51,380 bases of DNA, from contig JAYWHH010000011.1 of the NCBI GenBank assembly GCA_043777815.1, positions 1 through 51,380 on the forward strand, in the 5' to 3' direction. Below the pieces are notes generated by a model. It did not search any database, was not told the origin of the DNA, and worked only from the letters and a program-made list of their open reading frames with translations. This document shows positions 26,602 through 34,187 of the stretch, piece after piece. The translations under genes and the position numbers were made by a program. This DNA is from JAXMDS01 sp043777815 (GTDB taxonomy: Bacteria; Pseudomonadota; Alphaproteobacteria; Rickettsiales; Rickettsiaceae). Numbering within the stretch: the first letter of the stretch is position 1; each line of letters starts with the position of its first letter.

Positions 26602-26625
26602 AATAGTTTTATATTTATTTAAAGT

Positions 26626-27012
26626 TTAAGCGGCCTGAACTTGATCTTCTTTAGACTCGCTGAATTTAGCTTGAACATAAGCAACTAAAGCTTCAAAACT
26701 GACTACGCTGGTCATGGCCATTTCTGAAAGCATTTTTCTGTTGAGCTCAATACCAAGTTGATTAATCATGTGTATAAATCTTGAATATATCATTCCACGT
26801 TGTCTTAATGCAGCATTTAATCTCACATTCCATAAAGATCTAAATTCGGTTTTACGCTTTCTTCTATCACGATATGCGTATTGTAGACCTTTTTCTACTC
26901 TTTGTTTGGCAATTTTGTAACAGTTTGAAGACCTCCCCCTGTAACCTTTAGCTAGCTTCAAAATTTTCTTATGCTTAGCTTTGGTTACTGTACTAGTAAT
27001 AGCTCTTGTCAT
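26626..27012 (-). CDS. rplT: 50S ribosomal protein L20
   Basis: 128 residues (family 115-120 plus a short Gln/Ala tail). Signature AKHKKILKLAKGYRGRSSNCYKIAKQRVEKGLQYAYRDRRKRKTEFRSLW, then RLNAALRQRGMIYSRFI, is diagnostic. L20 is needed early in 50S assembly. Its usual partner rpmI (L35) and infC are not upstream: the next gene is the divergent dnaG, 78 bp away. rpsH follows after 24 bp, so the two probably form one transcript. Confidence 0.95.
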   Translation of the reverse strand: MTRAITSTVTKAKHKKILKLAKGYRGRSSNCYKIAKQRVEKGLQYAYRDRRKRKTEFRSLWNVRLNAALRQRGMIYSRFIHMINQLGIELNRKMLSEMAMTSVVSFEALVAYVQAKFSESKEDQVQAA

Positions 27013-27090
27013 AAATTATTAAATAACTTTTGAAAAAGTATATCATACTATTGTATAAAATATCAACGAAATTAATTCATCTAATACCAT

Positions 27091-29973
27091 ATGAGCAGGT
27101 TTTTTGATTCACTTAAAACCAAATTGGATATGGTGGAAATAGTTAAAAAATTCACAAACCTTAAGCGAAATGGTAAAGATTATTTAGGACTATGCCCATT
27201 TCATAATGAAAAAACTCCATCCTTTAAAGTTAGTAGTATCAAAAACTTCTTTTATTGTTTTGGTTGTCATACAGGTGGTGATGTTATTAGCTTTTATGCC
27301 AAAATGCATAACATGTCCTATAAAAATGCCGGATTGGCGCTAGCTAAAACATTTAATATACCACTTCCTCGGTTAACGCAAGAAGAGAAAGAGGCAGAGG
27401 CTAATAAAAAACATATTTCTAATTTTTTAGAAGAAATTAATAATCATTTCACTAAAAATATTCAATATAAGGGAAATACTTTTCTAAAATATCTTTATAA
27501 TCGTGGAATTGACTTAAGTTTAATAAAAAATTATCAATTGGGACTATCTGGCAATAACTTAATTGAAAGCTTTCCTGATAACCTGGTCGACTTGGTATCT
27601 GCCGGAATGTTGGCAAAATCTAACTCAGGTGGTTTATATGAGGTTTTTAAAAATAGAATCACAATTCCAATACGTAATCAATACGGTAACTTGATTGGAT
27701 TTGGTGGCCGCGTTATTGATGACCATATGCCAAAATATTTAAACTCCCCCGAAACTGCTTTATTTAAAAAAAGTAGCTCATTATATGGAGAACATATCGG
27801 GTTTCAAATTAGTTATAAGACCAATAATATCTTTTTAGTTGAAGGCTATTTTGATTGCATAATGATGCATAAATATGGATTATTAAATACAGTAGCGTCA
27901 TTAGGAACCGCCATAACTCTAGAGCATTTAAATAAAATATGGAATCACGTAGAAGAGATAATTATTTGTATGGATTCGGATTCAGCAGGTTTAAAAGCAG
28001 CTAAGCGAGTTATAGAAATGAGCCTTGGAGCCATTACTGCATACAAAACAGTAAGTTTTTTGCGCCTCCCAACAGGACATGACCCAGATTCTTTTCTAAT
28101 GCAAAATGGAGTTGAGGAATTCAAAGCTTTGAGTCGCCAAACTTTATCAGATACGCTATGGGAATTTATGCTTGAAAGCCATCAAGGTTTATCTTCAGCT
28201 GAAGATTTTGCTAAACTGGAAACAGATCTTAATACATATTGCAAACAAATTCAAGACCCTATACTGAAGTCTAATTTCACTAAATTTTATAAAACTAGAA
28301 TTTCAGATTTATATTACGATAAAACTAAACGTTACTCGAAAAAATCTTTTGAATTGCAGCAAGGTGCGCAGCAAGGTCCATATTCGCAACAAGGTGCGCA
28401 GCAAGGTCCATATTCGCAGCAAGGCCAATATTCGAATCAAAGTCCACAGCAGGACTCACAAAAAAGCCCGCATCAAAGTACACATTCGCAGCAAGGCCCA
28501 TATTCGCAACAAAATCCACAACAAAATCCTCAGCAGGGTTCACAGCAAGGCCAATATTCGCATCAAGGTCCACATTCGCAGCAAGGTCAATATTCGCAAC
28601 AAAATCTACAACAAAATCCTCAGCAGGGTTCACATCAAAGTTCATATTCGCATCAAAATATAAAACAAGGTCCATATTCACAGCATAGCCCGCAGCAAGA
28701 TCCGCAGCAAGGTCCGCATCAAAGTCTATATTCGCAGCAAACTCCGCATCAAAGTCTATATTCGCAGCAAACTCCGCAGCAATATAACAGTTCATCATTT
28801 GAATCTAGTGATATTTTATTGCATGAGCAGATTAAATCGTTAGAAACCAATATTCTTGCAGATTTAGTGGTGTCAATTGAAATTATGCTCCTAAATAATG
28901 CAGATAATGAGAGATTTGAACTAGAAAATGATTCAATTTCACTTAGCTTGGAACTATTGGACGTTTATTTGTGGAATTTTGAATTTGTGGCTTTGTATGA
29001 AATAAAACACAAAATGAAGGACTATATACCTGCCGCAAAATTAGATATAGACGATGAAGTTGAGCATGTAAAAGACAAAGCTAGGTATGCCAACGACGAC
29101 AAGGCTGGGTATAGCGACGATCATAAGTCTGGATATGACAACGATGATGAGATTAGGAATGAGCATAGTGAAGTTAGTTCTATCTATGGAACAATTGGCT
29201 ATGACCAAGACAAAATTATGTATGAGGACGATGAGGTTGAGTATAGCGATGATGAGGTTGAGTATACCGATGATGAGGTTAGATATAGCGATGATGAAGT
29301 TGGATATCGACACGATGCAGTTATGAAACATGATGATGAAGTTAAGCATGGTAAGAAGATTGGGCATGATGATGAAATAACTTATAACCATTACAAGAAG
29401 ATTGGGCGTGATGATGATAATCATAAAGAAGATGAAGAAATGGATATTGATTTATCAGCCTCGAAAGAATCTCAAGAGACTACAGAGTTTCAAAAGACTA
29501 GCCTCGATAATTCTGATTGGAGGACATCTCAAAAAACTAGTTTCAATAATTCTGATTGGAGGGCATCTCAAAAAACTACAGAGTTTCAAAAAGCCACAGA
29601 ATCTCAAAAAACTAGTTTCAATAATTCTGATTGGAAGGAGTCTCAAAAAGCCACAGAGTTTCAAAAAACTAACGTCGAGACCATTATTAACCAGTTAAAA
29701 ATCTTTTTAGACTTTAAAAAAACTATGATAAGTCCTTACGAAGTCTCAAAAATAAAATTGAAAAATGCATTCGGAGTCAAATTTGTTACTAAAAATAAGG
29801 TCATGGCAAATTTAGATAATTTGGTTATTAAACGTGATATAGTTCAACTCGAATATGAATTTCTAAAATTGTCTACCGCCCCACAGTGCAATATAGAAGA
29901 AATTACTGAATATATGCAAAAAATTAATAATAAGAAAAAAGAGTTGCAGCAGAAATCAGATAAAGATATTTAA
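27091..29973 (+). CDS. dnaG: DNA primase DnaG with two large low-complexity insertions
   Basis: 960 residues against about 580-640 usual. It synthesises RNA primers for replication. The N-terminal CHC2 zinc finger is intact (Cys35, His38, Cys56, Cys59 in CPFHNEKTPSF...FYCFGCH). The TOPRIM domain has VEGYFD near 250 and CMDSDSAG near 293. Residues about 422-567 are a Gln/Ser/Pro-rich array (SQQGPYSQQGAQQGP-like units), placed in the linker before the DnaB-interaction domain. Residues about 651-867 are a second insertion: acidic YSDDEVEYTDDEVRYSDD units, then Ser/Thr/Gln units (SQKTSFNNSDW). Real C-terminal domain sequence lies between and after them. Catalytic parts are undamaged. It is divergent from rplT. 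Confidence 0.94.
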   Translation: MSRFFDSLKTKLDMVEIVKKFTNLKRNGKDYLGLCPFHNEKTPSFKVSSIKNFFYCFGCHTGGDVISFYAKMHNMSYKNAGLALAKTFNIPLPRLTQEEKEAEANKKHISNFLEEINNHFTKNIQYKGNTFLKYLYNRGIDLSLIKNYQLGLSGNNLIESFPDNLVDLVSAGMLAKSNSGGLYEVFKNRITIPIRNQYGNLIGFGGRVIDDHMPKYLNSPETALFKKSSSLYGEHIGFQISYKTNNIFLVEGYFDCIMMHKYGLLNTVASLGTAITLEHLNKIWNHVEEIIICMDSDSAGLKAAKRVIEMSLGAITAYKTVSFLRLPTGHDPDSFLMQNGVEEFKALSRQTLSDTLWEFMLESHQGLSSAEDFAKLETDLNTYCKQIQDPILKSNFTKFYKTRISDLYYDKTKRYSKKSFELQQGAQQGPYSQQGAQQGPYSQQGQYSNQSPQQDSQKSPHQSTHSQQGPYSQQNPQQNPQQGSQQGQYSHQGPHSQQGQYSQQNLQQNPQQGSHQSSYSHQNIKQGPYSQHSPQQDPQQGPHQSLYSQQTPHQSLYSQQTPQQYNSSSFESSDILLHEQIKSLETNILADLVVSIEIMLLNNADNERFELENDSISLSLELLDVYLWNFEFVALYEIKHKMKDYIPAAKLDIDDEVEHVKDKARYANDDKAGYSDDHKSGYDNDDEIRNEHSEVSSIYGTIGYDQDKIMYEDDEVEYSDDEVEYTDDEVRYSDDEVGYRHDAVMKHDDEVKHGKKIGHDDEITYNHYKKIGRDDDNHKEDEEMDIDLSASKESQETTEFQKTSLDNSDWRTSQKTSFNNSDWRASQKTTEFQKATESQKTSFNNSDWKESQKATEFQKTNVETIINQLKIFLDFKKTMISPYEVSKIKLKNAFGVKFVTKNKVMANLDNLVIKRDIVQLEYEFLKLSTAPQCNIEEITEYMQKINNKKKELQQKSDKDI
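28355..28790 (+). repeat. Gln-rich repeat insertion in dnaG
   Basis: Units of 9-30 bp with cores CAGCAAGGTCCATATTCG and CAACAAAATCCA, all in frame, coding QQGPYS, QQNPQ and HQSLYSQQTP variants. Confidence 0.85.
29041..29690 (+). repeat. Second repeat insertion in dnaG (acidic, then SQKTS units)
   Basis: GATGATGAGGTT-based units of 30 bp encode YSDDEVEYTD variants (about 29090-29400). From about 29490, units with TCTCAAAAAACTAGTTTCAA encode SQKTSFNNSDW. All lengths are multiples of three. Confidence 0.8.
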
Positions 29974-30550
29974 GGTAATTTATACCTTGGTGATTAATAT
30001 CATACTTGATACGTTAGTTGGTGGTGCGACAATATAAACTTGGTGCTTCACAGTCTTTTGATACCTTCAATTGGTGGGGTGCTTGATATTTCACACTTGA
30101 TGCTTCACAACCTTTGCACGTAAATTGCATAGGACATTTGATACTTCACAACCTTGGCATATTAATTTGGTAAGGTAGTTGATACGTTAGTTGGTTGGGC
30201 GTAGTTGGCTGGGTGCTTGATATTTCACACTTGATGCTTCACAACCTTGGTATATTAATTTGGTGGGACATTTGATACTTCACAACCTTGACACGTTAGT
30301 TAGTTGGGCGTAGTTGGCTGGGTGCTTGATATTTCACACTTGATACTTCACAACCTTGACACGTTATAAATTGCATAGAACATTTGATACCTTCAATTGT
30401 GTAGATAGAATTGCTAAATGGCTACATAATTAATCCATTAGTGGTGCATTTATGTGTTCACTAAATTAAAAAATATATGTTTAGGAATGAATATTTTAGA
30501 ATTGTGGAGTTATGAAATATAATTTTTAAATAAAAACATTATTTTCAAGT
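29974..30550. repeat. Spacer of TGATACTTCACAACCTTG repeats
   Basis: About ten degenerate copies of TGATA(C/T)TTCACA(A/C)CCTTG and the partner ACGTTAGTTGGTTGGGCG, arranged as higher-order units of about 110 bp (about 30190-30360). From 30400 to 30550 the DNA is plain and AT-rich before secB. A 6-bp-arm hairpin (AAGGTA/TACCTT) at 29972-29988 follows dnaG but has no T-run. Confidence 0.7.
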
Positions 30551-31090
30551 ATGTCAACAGATAAACAAGATCCATTAAATGGACAAGCAATAGTATATAT
30601 TAACCATTGGATGAAAGATCTATCACTGGAAATGAAAAATAATTTAATTGTTTCTATTCCAGAAGGTGAGGCCCCAAGAGCTGATATTAATTTAGAAATT
30701 GGTGCAACTAAACTCCAAAGACAAGAGTCACAAGAAAATTTTGATCATTTGCCTCAGGTATATGAGGTTAGTATTCGTGTTACAGTTAATGTTGGATTTG
30801 GCCAAGAAGAAAAGAAAGTTAATTTATTAAAACTAGAAGCTGAATGCGCAGGTGCTTTTTACTTAAATAATCAAATACCAGCTGACAAATTAGACTACTT
30901 CATTTACGTTAAGTGTGCAGAAATGATTCTCCCATATGCTAGATGCTATGTTGATCAAGCATTGAGTTTTTCTAGTGTTTATGAGCCTATATCTTTAAAA
31001 CGTATGGATATTAACCTAGAAGAAATGTTTTCTAAAGGCAAACAATCTAAAGATGCGCCTATGCCTGCGAACAATCCGGCAATCGCTTGA
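30551..31090 (+). CDS. secB: Protein-export chaperone SecB
   Basis: 179 residues (about 150-165 usual). It binds unfolded precursors and delivers them to SecA. Matching blocks are IVYINHWMKDLSLEM (family 'iyvKDlSfE'), LPQVYEVSIRVTVNVGFG, LLKLEAECAGAFYLNN, and CAEMILPYARCYVDQALSFSSVYEPISLKRMDI, which corresponds to the family's 'cP.lLFPfaR..is..t..ggfppl.l.pi.f'. The tail SKGKQSKDAPMPANNPAIA is extra. Its presence fits the outer-membrane protein encoded nearby in the window. The tail DNA is duplicated downstream. Confidence 0.9.
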   Translation: MSTDKQDPLNGQAIVYINHWMKDLSLEMKNNLIVSIPEGEAPRADINLEIGATKLQRQESQENFDHLPQVYEVSIRVTVNVGFGQEEKKVNLLKLEAECAGAFYLNNQIPADKLDYFIYVKCAEMILPYARCYVDQALSFSSVYEPISLKRMDINLEEMFSKGKQSKDAPMPANNPAIA

Positions 31091-31504
31091 AGTTTCTAGA
31101 AAATATTTTACTAAAAGTAGAATTGAATCTACATTCCCCGTGATGACAAAATTAAAAGTAGGCCTAGTTCTAAATTTTTTGCGATGACGCAATAATCTTA
31201 AATATTTTAAATGTGTTTAGTGCTGCAAAGATGTTTTCTAAAGGCAAACAATCTAAAGATGCGCCTATACCTGCAAATAATTCAGCAATCGCTTGAAGTT
31301 TATAGAAGATATTTTACTAAAAGTAGAATTGAATCTAAATTCCCCGTGATGACAAAATTAAAAGTAGACCTAGCTCTAAATTTTGTGCGATGACGCAACA
31401 AGTTCTACAATCGCTTGAAGTATAGAAGATACTTTATTAAAAAAATAAAACAAATTTATTAATATATTGTTATGTGTGTATAATAGTTATATATACTATT
31501 TATA
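31091..31504. repeat. Spacer with an extended tail echo of secB
   Basis: 31227-31400 copies 31019-31195 (offset about 208 bp): the last 20 codons of secB, its stop and about 100 bp of 3' flank, with TTTTCTAAAGGCAAACAATC and TTCCCCGTGATGACAAAATT identical. A third fragment (ACAATCGCTTGAAGTATAGAAG) lies near 31405. The B1 upstream region with its dyad follows. Confidence 0.85.
31482..31500 (+). promoter_or_regulatory. AATAGT-N7-ACTATT dyad before B1
   Basis: 6-bp arms around TATATAT, overlapping a perfect TATAAT box at 31479-31484. The start codon of B1 follows about 16 bp after the dyad. The same element stands before B2. Confidence 0.5.
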
Positions 31505-33907
31505 TTGATATATCAAATGCAAAAACATCAAAACAAAATAAAAGTTATAACAAAAAACAATGACGAAGCAATATTAAAAACAAGTACTGAAATCGAAGCA
31601 TTGAATAATATTAAAATTGATGCAATAAATGAGTTTTATGAAGACTTTGTTGAAGGGTTTGATGAAATAGGGCCGCAAAATGTTCATTGGCTTAAAAGTT
31701 GCATTAATGATTTTATGCAAAAAACAATTAAAAGTGATAATCATATCATGTATGACATGCATACTAGTGCAACACTAATACATAAATTAGCAGTATTTAT
31801 AAATAAAAACTCTAAAGATATCAATGAGGAGCTCATAAATCAATTTAAAACAATTGTATATGACATTTTATTCCCCTTAGATGAAATAAGATCAAAATAT
31901 TGTTTTGTAAATATTGATAATGAATCAATTGACTATCTGTTTAATGCATATGATTATCTAAAGCAATTTAAGAAAAATTCTGATGAAGACTCACTAAGTA
32001 AAATTCCAAGCACTAGACCAGAGGCGATAAGTGATTTTGCGGAACATATTCTTTGCTCATTAGAAGGATTGAAAGCCCTATATAATTTTGTTAAAAACAA
32101 TGAATTGACTCTCATAAAAAGCTTGAGTGCCTCAAACACAAAAGAAGAAAGTATGTCAAATATTGGTTCAGATTGTATTCACAAGTTATATGAACACCTT
32201 CATAAAGTTACACAGGAGCCCTTTATTAAAACAAAGATTTTTGTAGAAAAATTAACTCAAGCATTAAACAAAACACCAGCATTAACAAAACCAATAATAG
32301 TTCAAGTATTGGACATCCCATATGATAAACTATCATTTCAATCACTAATCAAAGATCTTAATAAAAATAAATATGAGCCAAAGCCTAAAGATAAGATATT
32401 TAATGAACATAAAATTTTTGAATATTGCAAGGATAAACAGTTTATTGCAATAAAAGAATTTTGCCTAAAAGGAACAAGCAATATACAAAATAAAATGTCA
32501 TTTCTCACAGCGAGCGATATGACTTATTATGAATTGCAAATATGTGAAAATAAATCGAATAACAAAGTTTTTTCTCTGATAATTAATCAATCATATTTAA
32601 ATACTAAATCTTTTGATATTATGCACAATATAAATACAATTTCTTTTAGAAAAGAATTTTTTGGATTGAAATATCCTAGCGATAGTGAAACAGCAAAAAA
32701 CTATTACTTTGAATCAAGCGTTTGTTTGTTTACTAACGTTAATAAAAATCAATTACTATTCGTTGTGTTGAAATTTTACGATGCTGTTATGCAGCTTATA
32801 GTTACTGAAGATGGGCAAATTTTTGATAATTATGGCCATGACATCATCCAGCGAACTGGCTTTATTACATTTGATAATACAAAAAAACTTCCGCTTTTAG
32901 GCACAGATAAATTTCTTTTTGATATAAATACAAAGAAAGGTTTTATTAATATCTGCACTTATAAAATGCAGCTAAATATTAAATTTGAGATTTTTCATTC
33001 ATTTGCTGAATTGCAATCTACAAAATGCATAGTTGAATTTGATTCAAAAAGTAAATTCACTAAAAGTGAAAACAATGAAATAAGGAATAAATTCTATAAA
33101 AATGATTATTTGGACAGTCTAATGTACTATATTGATATTGGCTTTAAGAAAAAGTCTCCTCAAGAAAAAGAACAAGTATTAACAAATCATTACAAGTATA
33201 GCAACAGAAAGGCAGAAGCTTCTATTTTTGAAGAAATTAAGGAGTTTAAAGTTGGAAACTCTAAATACCTAAATAAGCAGATTGAAGATCTAATTTGTGA
33301 ATTTATTGATGTATCCAGAAGAGACCTTAATAAATATTCTGAAAATAGAAAACTTAATAGTAAAGCTAAAGAACTACTTGAAGATTTGCTTGAAATAGAC
33401 GCAACAAATAAAGATTTAGCCAACAAAGCTCCAATGTATATAATAAAGTTCGTAATTGAAACAATGTTAAATAATGAATATTTAGTCAATTTGAATAGCG
33501 ATGACTTAAATAATACATTAATATTTTCCAAGAAAGTAAAAGACTTAATACAAAATAACGCATACATTAAATTTCTTAATTATGGCGCTGATGTATTAGA
33601 TTCTTTAATTAGTAGTATAGATGATACTGCTGATTTAAATGCTGCTGATTCAATTTATAATGAAGTTGCTAATTACGTTTACGATGCAAAGAATAAAAAT
33701 TATGAAAATATTAACATGGAACATTATAGGACTCAAACATCGGAGCAAGAAATACGTCTAATGGAGGGAGAGTATAATATGCATCTAGCAGCTAGACAAT
33801 ATAATATAGATTTACTAGCTGGAGAAAATGATATGAATCTAATAGATGTAGAAGATGATATGAATCTAATTGGACAAGAACGTTATATGAGCGAAGACTC
33901 AGAATGA
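31505..33907 (+). CDS. Family B protein B1, function unknown
   Basis: 800 residues; no signal peptide, membrane span or recognised domain. N-terminal helical region (about 20-200): NVHWLKSCINDFM, MHTSATLIHKLAVFINKNSKDINEEL and FAEHILCSLEGLKALYNFVKNNE. The middle (about 300-560) is beta-rich with KVFSLIINQSYLNTKS, LFTNVNKNQLLFVVL and QLIVTEDGQIFDN. The second helical part includes NRKLNSKAKELLEDLLEID. The C terminus (NYGADVLDSLISSIDDTADLNAADSIYNEVANYVYDAK, then DDMNLIGQERYMSEDSE) is almost identical to B2. The core diverges more than the ends, so recombination between the two genes is likely. No Shine-Dalgarno seen. Confidence 0.8.
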   Translation: MIYQMQKHQNKIKVITKNNDEAILKTSTEIEALNNIKIDAINEFYEDFVEGFDEIGPQNVHWLKSCINDFMQKTIKSDNHIMYDMHTSATLIHKLAVFINKNSKDINEELINQFKTIVYDILFPLDEIRSKYCFVNIDNESIDYLFNAYDYLKQFKKNSDEDSLSKIPSTRPEAISDFAEHILCSLEGLKALYNFVKNNELTLIKSLSASNTKEESMSNIGSDCIHKLYEHLHKVTQEPFIKTKIFVEKLTQALNKTPALTKPIIVQVLDIPYDKLSFQSLIKDLNKNKYEPKPKDKIFNEHKIFEYCKDKQFIAIKEFCLKGTSNIQNKMSFLTASDMTYYELQICENKSNNKVFSLIINQSYLNTKSFDIMHNINTISFRKEFFGLKYPSDSETAKNYYFESSVCLFTNVNKNQLLFVVLKFYDAVMQLIVTEDGQIFDNYGHDIIQRTGFITFDNTKKLPLLGTDKFLFDINTKKGFINICTYKMQLNIKFEIFHSFAELQSTKCIVEFDSKSKFTKSENNEIRNKFYKNDYLDSLMYYIDIGFKKKSPQEKEQVLTNHYKYSNRKAEASIFEEIKEFKVGNSKYLNKQIEDLICEFIDVSRRDLNKYSENRKLNSKAKELLEDLLEIDATNKDLANKAPMYIIKFVIETMLNNEYLVNLNSDDLNNTLIFSKKVKDLIQNNAYIKFLNYGADVLDSLISSIDDTADLNAADSIYNEVANYVYDAKNKNYENINMEHYRTQTSEQEIRLMEGEYNMHLAARQYNIDLLAGENDMNLIDVEDDMNLIGQERYMSEDSE

Positions 33908-34187
33908 TTTTTAAATATCAACATATGAATGAAGGCCTATAATGATTTTTAATGTGGAAGAAGATGGTGTGAATGATTCATTTTGAGCAAAGACATTATA
34001 TGCATAAATCCCAAGAATGATTTTTAATGTGGAAGAAAGTGATGTAAGTAATTCATTTTATATTTCAAAATAATATATATTCAAATATTGCGGTATTTAC
34101 CATACTATTTACTGTATAATAGTTACAAATACTATATTTACCGTAATATTTATTGTATAATAGTTATAAATACTATTTACATGTAAG
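33908..34187. repeat. Spacer with decayed tail echo of B1
   Basis: 33957-34030 follows the B1 end with many changes: GAAGATGGTGTGAATGATTC... AAAGACATTATATGCATAAATCCC AAGAATGATTTTT aligns with the coding end and stop at 33852-33912. A short piece, ATAATGATTTTTAATGTGGAAGAA, is itself repeated. Two B-type dyads follow. Confidence 0.6.
34118..34177 (+). promoter_or_regulatory. Two tandem dyads before B2
   Basis: GTATAATAGTTACAAATACTAT at 34114-34135 and GTATAATAGTTATAAATACTAT at 34155-34176. Each has an ATAGT/ACTAT dyad with a 7-bp spacer and a perfect TATAAT. The second keeps the full 6-bp arms of the B1 element and ends about 10 bp before the start codon. Confidence 0.5.

Noticed and set aside
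28325..28798. 157-codon minus-strand frame opposite the dnaG repeats
   Set aside because: A mirror of the Gln-rich repeat insertion, with no independent gene signals.
29972..29988. Hairpin after dnaG as terminator
   Set aside because: A 6-bp AT-rich stem without a following T-run.
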